A DNA stretch of 64,000 nt, from positions 466,459 through 530,458 of the forward strand of contig FMBT01000310.1 in the NCBI GenBank assembly GCA_900095095.1. The letters run 5' to 3'. Source of the stretch: Fragilariopsis cylindrus CCMP1102. Its lineage: Eukaryota > Bacillariophyta > Bacillariophyceae > Bacillariales > Bacillariaceae. The position numbers were made by a program, and so were the translations under genes. The notes under the pieces were generated by a model. The model saw nothing but the letters and a program-made list of their open reading frames with translations. It was not told where the DNA came from and searched no databases. Below, piece by piece: positions 21,860 through 32,622 of this stretch; position 1 is the first letter of the stretch; each line of letters begins with the position of its first letter.

Positions 21860-24425
21860 ATGATCATCAACAAGAGCAACATCAACGGTAACAGCAAAGG
21901 TCTTTGTATCTTTCTGTTGCTTTCTTCTTTCCTACTATTCATGTCAATCATTGAAGTTCGTGGCCAGAACAACGATAATCGTGGACTATACCTCGATCGG
22001 TTTACGTATAAGAACGAGGACGTCAGTCGCAAAGAAAATGGTCAAACATTCATCGATTATTCACCTCAGAATTGGGATGACATTAAATGCAACGAAGGTT
22101 CAAAACTTGACGAATGCGTCGGATATGTTGATAAGTGGACAACTGGTAGAGACTGGGGAATTACAAAAAATAATTGTCGTTGGTGTCCAGCGTCGAAGGA
22201 TGGATCTGGATCTGATAATAACTGTGGAGTTCACCATCAATCGCCTGTGAATTTACAACGTGAGGTTGGTTATGACTTCAATACTTCCTCTCCGTATTAT
22301 TCTGATATTGCCAACGAATGTATCGACCTTCATTGGATGAAATATGAAGATTCGGTACGTTTATGTCATATCATATCGTATATCATATACGAATCGAATT
22401 TAATCGAATCGAATCGAATTTGATCAAAGCATCCCATCGTCGTATCTACCCATCTCACATAATAACAAAAACATTTTCCCTTCCTTACTCTATTTTTCTC
22501 CTCACTTTCTTCTTCGACTTCTTCTTCTTTTGCTTCACTTTACCAATACAATTAAAGTTTTGTACGTTAGATCAATTGGAAGATGCTGATGCTTTTACCA
22601 TCGAACGACACGCTCTACGTATCGCCCAACCAATTTCGGTGTATGATAATTTTGACGACGATAAGGATGGTGTTCGAGACGGCGTTCGTTTGAATTGTCG
22701 TATTGATGGAAAAGGTTCAAGATTTGGTCGTATCGATTATTCAAAGGTTTCAGCCAGTGGTGGCATTTATCACAATTGATATACACACACCCTCAGAACA
22801 CACCCAAGATGGACAACGTTACGACGGTGAAATCCAATTGCAACATTTTTACAGTGTCACTGGAAGCGAAGCGGGGTAGGTTAAAATAAAATACAGCAAA
22901 CAGCAACAGCTAGCACTGCTTGAAATGGTAGTAGCGGAAGCGTAGTACTACGTGATATTTCATTAACTAACTAACTACTGACTAACTAACTAACCAACTA
23001 ACTCGTTTGCTTGCTATTTGTATCCACTCTATTTTATTCTACTCAGTGTCGACAACGAAATGGGTACAGTTTCTGTTTTTTTACAGGCCTACGACGACGC
23101 ACCACCATACCGGTATTTAGATAAAGTTATCTGCCAATGGAGACGAAATGAATACAATGTACGAAAAGAATGTGGATTAGATCCCGTGCAATCGACCTAT
23201 CCAGGTTGTTTCCCGCTCAAACGAAGGAAACGAAATCTCGTAATCACGAAGACATGGCACTGCGTTGATACTGATACGGATGCTCTCACTCCCACTAATG
23301 TTACCAAGTTGATGAACGACAACAGGCCCAAACGCCATCCGAAAGGATTCCGTACAATTCATGATGTTTTACTCTATAACAATCAACATAGAAACAATCC
23401 CAACCACTCCGATGTAAAGATTCATATGGAAGAAGGTAATTTTGGTCCAGCAGATGAAACTATAGACTGGGATAGCTTTGTGGCGGAACAAAGCAAAATA
23501 ATGGGAGATGAAGAAAAACTGTACCAAAAGATGATTGCAATTGAGAATGATGCCAATGAAGAACTCGTCCACGAGCGATACTTACGTGAATTAATTTCCT
23601 ATGACGAGATTCCATGGTTCAATTATTGGCCAATGTTAGGAGCTCGGACTGAATATTACTTTCGTTATTCTGGCTCACAAACGATTCCTCCCGTAAGTTT
23701 TATTTATTACGACTACGTTACAGTACGTCATCGTGCATATGCGATGACCAGGGAAATTTTCATCCACCCAATCAACCCACCTTCTTACTCAACCAATTCA
23801 TTCTTCTTTGCCCCTCCAATTTATTTTACTGAAACAAATAACGTAATATCCAGTGTTATGGAAATTTCGATGGCGGTTCAAGAAAAGGTACGTTACGTTG
23901 ATATACATATACATATACATATACATTACATACCTACCTAAATACTAAATAAGAATGTTTGTTTGAGATCGACTGTAATAATGTAAAGTATATTTTGAAA
24001 TCACCTCTTTTCTTATCGTAAAATACTGATATAAATATTTTCTTAATTTCCCATGGTATATGATGAAAACATAAGGCACAAATCATTGGCGTGTATTGAA
24101 GGATCCTATTCGTATCCACCGACGTCAATTGGCTGAGCTCCATCGACTCATCGCGGAACGGATCGCTCCTAATGATGATCCAGTAAAATCTTTGAGGTGT
24201 AAACCCGATACCGCAGCCAAGGTCAAACGTGATCCAGTGAATCCTAATAAGTTTGTAGAAGTCGATGTGGCACGACCATTACAATCATGGGAAAGAACCC
24301 ACTTCAAGACCTTCTGCGAATGCAAGGATTGGGTTTCAAAGTGGCCAGAAGATAGAAACTGGTGCACCATTGAAAATATGCAGGAACGTTTCTATGATAA
24401 GCCTTACAATTACGATGCATCCTAA
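21860..24425 (+). CDS. secreted alpha-carbonic-anhydrase-like protein, copy 3 (two one-base frame breaks)
   Basis: Five exons can be placed: 21860-22354 (donor GTACGT), 22558-22875 (GTAGGT), 23047-23692 (GTAAGT), 23854-23887 (GTACGT) and 24076-24425. The 34-base exon encodes C-Y-G-N-F-D-G-G-S-R-K. A signal peptide covers about residues 1-34 and is followed by HHQSPVNL. The F-G-R-I-D-Y-S-K then G-F-S-Q-W-W-H-L-S block is broken: one G appears missing near 22748 and another base near 22775, exactly where the zinc-ligand loop lies. The downstream SEHTQDG, EIQLQHFYS, WFNYWPMLG, YSGSQTIPP, NHWRV and FCECKDW motifs are all intact. Exon 2 is 318 bases, two short of the phase required by its neighbours, which independently supports two missing bases. 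The expected length is about 614 residues. Confidence 0.72.
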
Positions 24426-24948
24426 TCCTAATCAAGAAAAGAAGAAATCGAAGTGCGATACATGCTTATGTTCATTCCATGTATGCACCCAATAGAAAAC
24501 AATGAGAAGATGAACGAATTTCGACCCCAATTCGTTTGCGGGGAGAGAGCCAACTAAAAATGCAGGAGGGTTCAATCCTGCGAAGTGGTCTATCCAAATT
24601 GCTATTTATATTTATAGATGGTAGCAACGACTTTTACAGAAAATAGATATGTATTCAGAGTGGGACACTTCTATATAGAAAAACTAACAAGATTAGATAG
24701 TGTCTTTTTATGAATCATATTTTTCTACAATTAAGTTCTATGTTATTTTGATTTGTACTATGATGGGTCGTCAAGTTGACGATACACAATACCTACTGGA
24801 AGTACTCTACTACTAGCATTACTTTTGGTCAACTATGACAGCATGCTTTTTCTAGCTAGTGTAATGTACTCTATATTATTAATGTTTAACTTTCTTCTTC
24901 GCTTTCTATCTACCTCAACTAATTGTATAGCGATAGGCGACATTACCA
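24426..24948. other. intergenic between copy 3 and the broken copy 4
   Basis: The stretch lies between convergent 3' ends. The word GCAGGAGGGTTCAATCCTGC near 24562-24581 resembles a tRNA T-arm, but no acceptor, D or anticodon arms can be assembled around it. No coding frame is seen. Confidence 0.45.
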
Positions 24949-25352
24949 CTAAAATCCATTCGTCGTGAAGTTATAGGGTCTATCATAAAGTCGTTCGTTG
25001 ATATCTTCTATGTGGCACCAATCCTGGTCTTCCTTTCACTTACTGCCCCAATCTTTGCATTCGCAGAATGTTTCGTAATGTGCCTTGGTTGTAGATTGAA
25101 CTGGTCGTGCGGTAGTGACCTCCAAGATTTGTCGAGGATCGTTTGGATCTCGGCTCACTTTGGCCGCAGTGTCAGCCTGACAAGGTACGATAGGATCATC
25201 TGAAGGCGCAATCCGATCTGCCATCAGACGTTGAAGTTCCCCTAATTGACGAGGATGGATTCGGATGGGATCCTTCATTACACGCCAGTGATTTGAATTG
25301 CGCCTCGAATTTTCGATCCACTTTCCGTGACAAGGCGTGAACGGGACTGTTC
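24949..25352 (-). pseudogene. fourth CA-like copy, last-exon fragment with in-frame stop
   Basis: Reading minus from about 25352, the sequence gives P-F-T-P-C-H-G-K-W, N-S-N-H-W-R-V-M-K-D-P-I-R-I-H, the A-D-T-A-A-K-V tail and F-C-E-C-K-D-W-G-S-K. A TGA then replaces the conserved Trp codon (TGG) at 25038-25036. After the stop, the homologous residues continue in the same frame (E-D-Q-D-W-C ... P-Y-N-F ... N-G-F) to TAG at 24951-24949. The ending matches copy 2 (PYNF-x-x-x-GF) better than copies 1 and 3. Nothing upstream resembles the rest of the gene: the next gene ends at 25507. This is a truncated, inactivated duplicate of the final exon. The nonsense change is a substitution, so it is not explained by the indel pattern seen elsewhere. 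Confidence 0.85.
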
Positions 25353-25506
25353 GATAATAGTAATATTACTATCATTTTTTAAGTCACACCCTTTCTATCT
25401 CTTGTTCGGTAATATTATGTGCAATATAAGCTTACTGTACTGCAAATACTGTAGGTGACTTATTTCATTGATAGTACGGCTAATTTTCTATGCGACTCTA
25501 AAACCT

Positions 25507-28500
25507 CTACGATTTTCCGCGTATTCTTGCAAACACGATTAGATCAGTATGATATGGCCACATACAATTTGCTCCGGTGTCCCACCAAGAACCTTGGCCT
25601 TCATACGTAACATTGAATCCAGAAGATTCTAAATTCTTCACTGCTCTATGGAACTCTGTGACACGACGCTCTTTCGTAAATGACCACTCAAACACAAGAT
25701 TTGTGACATCCAGCCAGTTTGAACGATGGGAAGACTCTGGTGATAAAAGAATACCAATCTCTCCTCCTTCTGAATCTATTTTTACAAATGTAATTCCGGG
25801 ACGTAAAGCGCCATTATCTCCGAAAAAAGGAATAGTTTGCACTTGGAAACGAGTCAGAAGTTCATCCTGGTCCTTCGATATCGATTTATCTCCTTTTTTA
25901 TCGACATAGCTGCTGTACTTCTCTAAAGAATGTCTCCACGTGTTTAAGGTTCCGTCGGTTCTATTTCTAGCGCACACAAAGTTCTGTAGACTGGCTTCTC
26001 CATGAGCAACAGCATACTTGTAGATATCAATCGTCTCTCTAGCTTCGTAATCGGACGATATTTCTAAACATTTTAGATTACATTCAAGAAGTTTCAAATT
26101 CTCTACTTCTGGTTCGTATGCAATAATTTTCCTGCAACCAACACTCAACGCATATCTACAAAATACACCAATATGAGCACCAATATCCAAAACAGTATCG
26201 TGTGCTTTCAAAGAAAATCCATTTTCAAACCATGACATTTTAGGTAATTCATACGCACATCCTCCATCTGTGTCAAGTATCTCGTTTATTACCAACGCAT
26301 CTGTTGACTTCTTCCGAAAACTAAGGCGAGGATAAGATGGTAGTGAAAGGGAATGTTTGTCGATCAGTATCATAGCGTTCGAATCTTCGAAGCTCGTATC
26401 TTCCTTAATAGAGGCTGCTAAATCTTCTCTCATTTCTGGAGTAAACCAAATCAATGAAAACTGTTCTCCTTGGAAATGACTTGTAGAATGAATCTGTTTC
26501 CATCCATCGTACTGTAGGGCTTCGTATCGTATATTGTAAGATCTGCCGTCAACATTAAATTCTCCGTCTATATAATCACCAAGACCAACAATAGTCATGG
26601 CGTCATATTTCCCTTCCCCATTCAGAAAGTGCGGAGTAAACTCTACATTTCGATTAACCATACAGTGTGTTGATGCAACTGATCGTTCTGGGTTATCATT
26701 CAAGTAGCACCTTTGATTTAAGGAGCTACGTACACCTTTTGGACAAATGTGTGACTCAAGCTCAAATATAGCTTTGACGAGTTCTGGGAATTGTTTATTG
26801 GTCGTAGGGAGTTTCCCTTTAAACATTCTTGGATTGACAATAGTAAATGATCCGCACTGAAAAAAGTGTCCTTGGAACTTAGATAACACGGTTCTACTTT
26901 TCAAGATTGATAAAAGATTGGGATCGCCTTCTTTAAGCGTTCCACCATGTGATCGGAGTACTCGCGATATTGAATCTGATGTCTTTGGCCACTCTTTATT
27001 TTCCCCGCAAATATCGTGTAGCAGAGATAGGGTCTTGCGATAAGGATTCGGAGCAACCGAAAATGTAAATTCCCTCGTGTTCGAATCATCATCACTTTCG
27101 TGTTCTTCCTTTTTAGGTTGACTTTGCCCTATTATTGACGGATTATCAAGAAGTTTGATTTGTTCGAGTGTTGAAAGTATACGGGGACTCGTATCGTCCC
27201 TTAGCTTGTTGAGCCACTCATCTTCCTTCTCTAGATTTTGTGCCGATTCTTTTAACATTGTAGCCTGCAATGAGCTTAACCACGATGCATTGGAATCATT
27301 TCCATGCTGTGTTTCGAACAGAGATAATCCTTGTCGTGACAGATCGACAAAATGAAATCGAGCTTCGCTAAAGTAAAGTAAACTAGACGGAGCGATAGGA
27401 GTTTCGATGGAAATATTCATATTAGTGGCTAATTGAACGAATTCTTCAGGTAGCCAACCATTTGATATTGCAATTACTGCTGCAACCATACGTCGTACTT
27501 GTTGTTGAAGGAACCCATCTCCTCGAAATTCAGTCACAACATATGCATCATTCTTATTTTTGCTATCGATGATGAAACCATCATAACAAGCTTTGTCCAC
27601 GCTTCGCCATACATTCTCATTGCTAGGACTTGCTATGCCTCCCGATCCTAATAAAGGATCGCAGAAATTATGGAATGGTCGTCTTTCTTTCTTCCAAAAA
27701 TCCCCGAAACGACCAGTCGATGATACAGCAACGACTGACGACGAAATCTTAGTTACGTCACGACTCTCTAGAAGTTTCAATATTTCTTAAATCTAGTGAG
27801 AGACGGTGGTGTAGTCGTGTGTGTTCGACTTTCGTGTGAAGTACTTGTATCATCTTTTGCAGTAGCTTTATCGATAACCCATTCTAAAGTTTCAGTGCTA
27901 TTATCAATCCAATACAGAGGAATCAAATACTGATAACTCCTTTGAGTACAACTTTGTTCGGCGTGGAATTTGGTTGATAGCATAACAGTTTGTATATTGA
28001 GCACTTTCACAAACAACAAAAGTCCGATATTATTCTTTTCGGCAACTGTCACACTGATAACTTCTTGCATGTGACATACAACTCTTTTGAAGTCAATATC
28101 CCGTAGCTGTGGGCCACCAATTTTATAATTTATCCCTATAACATCACCCCACCCACTACACGTGTTCTCTTGCATCAACGAAGGGTGACGTAGCTTAGCA
28201 GCTGTGGCCAAAGAAAAAGTAGTTTCTCCTTCGTCACCTTCCTCTACACTCAATGATGGATATAAATCTCTCAAAGCACGAAAAAAGGTTTCAACGACAA
28301 TCTCTGCTGCTACATCGTTTCCACAACAAGCTGTTGTTGTATCATTATTAAGATTATCAGAAATGTGATACCCAAACTGAATAGCTACTTTCCTTTTTTC
28401 CAATCTAAGAAAATCAATGACACTATTATTGTCGTTGCCATTATTATTTTGTTTAACTTCTGCTGACTTAATAGCGAGATCATAACAGCTTATACTTGAC

Positions 28501-28565
28501 CGAAGATGCCGAAAAACAGCATTTCGCGACTCAAATACTTCGTTGCAATACTTACAACTTGCCAT
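25507..28565 (-). CDS. fusion: zinc finger + TruA-type pseudouridine synthase fold + TET/JBP-like oxygenase fold + FkbM-type methyltransferase
   Basis: From M at 28565 (an upstream M at 28628 is also in frame) comes a C-x2-C...H-type zinc finger (CKYCNEVF). A TruA-like region follows, with F-H-A-E-x-S-x-T-x-R-S-Y-Q-Y in the first half and F-H-N-F-C, F-R-G-D-G-F-L-x-x-x-V-R-R-M-V and P-I-A-P-S-S-L-L in the second. The halves join at 27785, where AAGAAATATTG is one A short; restoring the frame gives the natural helix RFKKILKLLES. The TruA catalytic R-T-D motif is not visible. Next comes G-L-G-D-Y-x-D-G-E-F, the Y-D-G-W block and I-H-S-T-S-H-F-Q-G-E-Q-F-S-L-I-W-F, the strand pattern of TET/JBP oxygenases. 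Last is a methyltransferase with V-L-D-I-G-A-H-I-G-V-F and F-V-K-I-D-S-E-G-G-E. The combined protein is about 1020 residues. RNA or DNA base modification is inferred. Confidence 0.65.
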
Positions 28566-28628
28566 ATCGCTTTTTTGTGTATTTGTTTTCGTTCGGGGGG
28601 CGGATTTGATAACGATAATACGGTACAA

Positions 28629-29096
28629 TTTGAAATTGTACTAGATGAAAATAAATAGGCAGCTCAATTTTTAATTTCACTTTTTTGATGGCTGAAAATT
28701 GAGCGAAGATGCATATTCCCCCCCCCCCCCCCAGAAAATCTCATCACAAAATAAATAATAAGTTGGAATCTATAGAGCATAGGGTGCTAATAAGTATGAG
28801 TTCAAAGTTCAGATGAGACAAAAAAAATTAGAATTATTCCTCAACTTAAATTACCTTGAGCTAAATGGATGATTGCGGGTAAAGAGATTGGTACATGTTA
28901 ATCGGCGAAATCAATCTCCTTTCTTTTTTGGTAGAAAATTAATACAATCTGAATTTAACTTGAATATTTTAGATTATAGATTAGTTGAATGATATGTACA
29001 TTATCGAATAGAAAAGAATCAATCGTGAATGAATGAACGAATGAATCAGCGTTTTGCACGGCCAATAGTCGAAAAAGCAGTTGCGTTGAGAGAGAG
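28629..29096. other. intergenic region with a poly-C tract
   Basis: This stretch lies between two minus-strand genes and probably carries the promoter of the fusion gene. It contains 15 consecutive C at 28718-28732 and short ATGAATGAACGAATGAATC repeats near 29027-29048. No coding frame is seen. Confidence 0.5.
28718..28732. repeat. poly-C tract
   Basis: Fifteen consecutive cytosines stand out in otherwise AT-rich sequence about 90 bp upstream of the fusion gene. Confidence 0.95.
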
Positions 29097-31162
29097 TTAC
29101 TGGCTCGTCGTTATCGGCACATTCAGTTCAGTTGTATTGCTAGGATTGATGGCATCTAGTAGCTCTCTTAGGTTTTCATAGGACGGTTTGTCTGGTGTAA
29201 TGGCACTTTCCAGTACAAGAATAGTTGCTGAGGCACATTGGCATGTCACTGAGTGTCTTTCTCCTTCTTGTGAATCGTCATTGTTGTTATCATCTTCCAA
29301 TAAAACATTTTTAAGAGCTAAAACTAAGGCCGGACGGTCAACGATTGCTTCAGCTGTTTCTTCAATCGCTAAGTTGTGAATAGCAGAAAAAGACAGATCA
29401 ACAACGTATTGATCTGTCTCATTCAACGCCACATCTGTTAGGACATCGAGTAGTTTCCCGCTGTTATAGCTACAGAGGGAAATTTTGGAGCGGCGTGGCG
29501 CGGCACTTATGTTTCGAAGTGAAGCGATAGAGTGCCGACGGGCTTGCACTAGAACATTTTGCATAGTTTTGCTGCTTTTGTAGGGAGCTTGTCGTTCCAT
29601 TACCAGTCGAGATAATGCTAGAACTACCGCAACATTTTCAGACATAAGAATTTTGTTTTCTGGTGACCAACTTAGATTTAGAAAACTTCTTGACGCAATC
29701 GATTTAGCCCTCAAGATCTCCATTATTGTTTCAATTGAATCACCAGAATTTGGACGTCGATTGGTGATGGTAACAAGTGAGTCGATGAGGTTTGGAGTGG
29801 ACATCATCATTGCCATATTGTCTGTATTACAGGCAAGATTTGCAATCGTCCACAAACAACTAAGTCGTGCTTCAAATGGGATTGAAGAATAGGGACGCAT
29901 ATTGATCAAGTTGAGAACAGAACCAAGAAAACCTGGGAAACGTGCCATAGGCCTTGTTGCCATTCCAACTCTTGCAAAATGACCAATGATTTTAGTAGCC
30001 TTGCGAAGAACTAAGTCGTGTACATAACTGTATGTATCCTCCAAAGATCCGCCGTTCTTCTTCTCGTTCTTCCTAGCTGAATCATTGATCTCGTCATCAA
30101 TCAGAACCACTAGAATCTGGAGCAAGTCTGTTCCAACTCTGTTGAAAGATTTACCAACAGCATCCGATGAAGCCCTGAGGTAATAAATTAGGGATACAAA
30201 TTCAATTTATGAGCGATGGAATGATTATAATCCTCTGCTTTGCTGCTGCTGCTGCTGCTGCTGCTACTGCTACTACTGCTATTAAATTTCATACGATACT
30301 GATTATTTCACGACACAGCTCACTCACCTATAGACACATTCTAATGTCTTCAATACCGTACCAATCTCCAATGTGATTTCTTCCCTATTAGCCTTTATCG
30401 GTTCTCTGCGAAAATTAGCTTTGAATTCAAGGAACACTAAAGTTTTGACAAGTGCAATATCAGCCCCGGCCTCGATCTCATTGTCATGGATATCCCGTTC
30501 ATTATGATCAAATGTCCCCCTGATGATCCGATCATTTGTTTTGGTAAAATTCGTTTACATAAATAGAAGGAAAAAGAGTAGAAAAAAATATACTGATGAG
30601 TTTTCCAATTTATATTATTTGATAGGTTTGATATACCGCATGATAATGAAAATTAAAAAGTACACTCATAGTCTCGACTATTTAATACTTACATTGCATT
30701 TTCTAATGCTTCCTTTCGTTCCTTTGGAGACATAGCACAATTCAATTCTTGAACGATATCGGTTGCTGAATAATTTCCTGCTGTCATTCTTTGTCGTTTC
30801 GGGGGCATTTTAAAATCAACACTTCTTCTTCTTTCACTCTTTTTATTATTATTATCAGGACTAGGACTAGGACTGTCGATAAAAGGTCGAGCATTATCTT
30901 GTGGTGGATTTGATTTACTATTGCCACTACACGTACTGATGGTAGATGTATCGTTGTTGGTAATTGATGGTTTCTCTTTCAACATAGAAGATAGTGCTCG
31001 TTTCTTTCCCGCCTCACCGTCATCAGAATTGCATCTGTCATTGGCATTAAGTTCAGAAGACGATGACTTCAAGATATTACAGGATGAAGATCTGGTGTAC
31101 GACGACGACTTTCCTAGCATTGCTTCGGCCATGTCTAAAAACGATCTTCCAAAATCTGCCAT
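29097..31162 (-). CDS. armadillo/HEAT-repeat protein
   Basis: Three exons join in phase: 31162-30693 (GTAAGT donor), 30519-30328 (CATCAG acceptor, GTGAGT donor) and 30174-29097, giving 579 residues. The N-terminal 150 residues are Ser/Asn-rich and disordered, with a basic patch (K-K-S-E-R-R-R and P-P-K-R-Q-R) that could be a nuclear signal. The middle exon encodes an all-helical segment. The C-terminal 340 residues carry helical repeats typical of armadillo folds: A-R-L-S-C-L-W-T-I-A-N-L-A, I-A-S-R-S-F-L-N-L-S-W, S-I-A-S-L-R-N-I-S and S-F-S-A-I-H-N-L-A. The second intron contains a GCT repeat (about 30240-30268). A protein-binding role is likely; the partner is unknown. Importin-alpha membership is possible but I do not see its specific signatures. 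Confidence 0.7.
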
Positions 31163-31896
31163 TGCCGTTCAATTATACACTGATATGAACTGAATAAACA
31201 AGAGTAATTTTTATATGTTATTTCTTTTTGGTGTCGTCGCCCTCTCTCTCTCTCTCGCTACCGCAATTATTTATGAGGCAGAGCCAAATTGATGAGCTCT
31301 GATTGATTAGTGGCTGTTATGTTATTATATTGGGTTAATGTTGTTTTATGTGAAGAGTGGTCGACATATAGTGGTGGTAATAATAACTTCGAATTCGTTT
31401 TTGTGAGGAAGACTCTCTTTGTTGACACCATCTTTCCATGTCATCGAAATGTTCGCTCAATGTCAAGAATACGATCAAGCATTCGTGCATGCTTCGTCGC
31501 CGCTTTTAGAAAGAAAGTAATTAATTTTCAGTCATGGATAAATACTCATTACTCATTCTATCCGCACCTAAACTGACGACTTTCACAAATAATAATAACG
31601 ATTCACATACTTTCACAACCAGTCACGAAGTCCCCATACTAGTGATTCAATGTGAAATCGCTAAGTTAAAATTGGATCGCTAACGAAATGAAGTACATAA
31701 TTAAGTACATCGCTAACGAAACAACAAGTACATGTAAAAGCATTGCTGTTCTATTCATTTCGTATCTTATTGTTGTTGCAAGTACTTCTTCTATCATATA
31801 AGAAACAAAAGAGCTCTTTCCATTCCTACACCATTGCTATAACGTAGCCAAAAGTAACTGCACTGTGTTTCTCTGATTCTTTTATTTCGTTTCACT
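31163..31896. promoter_or_regulatory. region upstream of the RusA-like gene
   Basis: The left part is the promoter side of the armadillo gene. From 31579 two copies of ACTTTCACAA occur (31579-31588 and 31609-31618), also found in the same orientation beyond the recombinase gene at 36393-36413. Words AAGTACAT and ATCGCTAACGAAA repeat near 31650-31740. A frame at 31310-31576 has no recognisable features. Confidence 0.4.
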
Positions 31897-32622
31897 ATGT
31901 CATCAATGGCATCATCGTCAAGGCCGTCATCATCGTCAAGGTCGTCATGTTTGTCATCGCCATCTAAACTTAACAAGAAACGACATACTGCACCTCCAAA
32001 AAATACCAAGAAGAAAAGCACAAAGAAAAGCATGGAAAATAACCCAAAAAATAAGAAGCAGGAGAGAGAAAACCACTACAGTGTAGATCTGTCATGTCAA
32101 TGTATTTCCAATACTAACCAATTGAAGGCAACTGTTTTGGGTGCCCCTTTATCATACAAAAGAAGTGGACGGAAAAAGTCAATGTCCTACGATCAACAAG
32201 CACTTGAGAAGAAGTCGTTTGTTAATGCTGTTGACACTTTGTTTCAAATTAATAAAAAAGAAATGGTACCATTCCAAAAACAAAATGTTCAAGTAAGAGC
32301 AACATTCTACTTCACTCGCAAATGCATCATGAATGATGTTGACAATTTAACAAAGTTTATATTGGATTGTTTTCAAATTGGTAAGATATATCATGATGAC
32401 CACCAGGTAATGAAACTAGTTGTAGAAAAGAAGACAGGAACACGGGACATGACAGTATTTCATATATCACAACATTTCTTAGAAGAAGAAGACAGCAACG
32501 ACAACAAAGACAACAGTAATAACAACAGCAAAGCAGTTAAACAAATTGAAGGAGAAGACACGGAAGGAAATGCAAACAACACAGAAGACAATGTAGACGT
32601 AATTGATTTAACTTATAATTGA
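31897..32622 (+). CDS. RusA-like Holliday-junction resolvase/endonuclease domain protein
   Basis: One uninterrupted frame encodes 241 residues. The first 60 residues are Ser/Lys/Asn-rich and disordered. The C-terminal half of the domain carries the RusA signature: N-D-V-D-N-L-T-K-F-I-L-D-C-F followed, 12 residues on, by H-D-D-H-Q-V and then K-L-V-V-E-K-K. In RusA the acidic residues of D-x-D-N and the D-D pair bind the catalytic metal ions; the first Asp of D-x-D reads Asn-Asp-Val-Asp here, so the key Asp residues are present. The C-terminal tail is Asn/Glu-rich, ending D-V-I-D-L-T, which resembles a SUMO-interacting motif. RusA proteins are typical of phages and bacteria, so the context beside a recombinase suggests a mobile-element gene. 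Branch-DNA cleavage is inferred. Confidence 0.65.
   Translation: MSSMASSSRPSSSSRSSCLSSPSKLNKKRHTAPPKNTKKKSTKKSMENNPKNKKQERENHYSVDLSCQCISNTNQLKATVLGAPLSYKRSGRKKSMSYDQQALEKKSFVNAVDTLFQINKKEMVPFQKQNVQVRATFYFTRKCIMNDVDNLTKFILDCFQIGKIYHDDHQVMKLVVEKKTGTRDMTVFHISQHFLEEEDSNDNKDNSNNNSKAVKQIEGEDTEGNANNTEDNVDVIDLTYN

Noticed and set aside
19127-24425. Calling CA-like copies 2 and 3 pseudogenes
   Set aside because: Apart from one or two one-base breaks, all splice sites and motifs are intact, and similar breaks occur in unrelated genes here. Assembly error is at least as likely.
24562-24581. T-arm-like sequence GGTTCAATCC
   Set aside because: No acceptor stem, D arm or anticodon arm can be built around it at the right distances.
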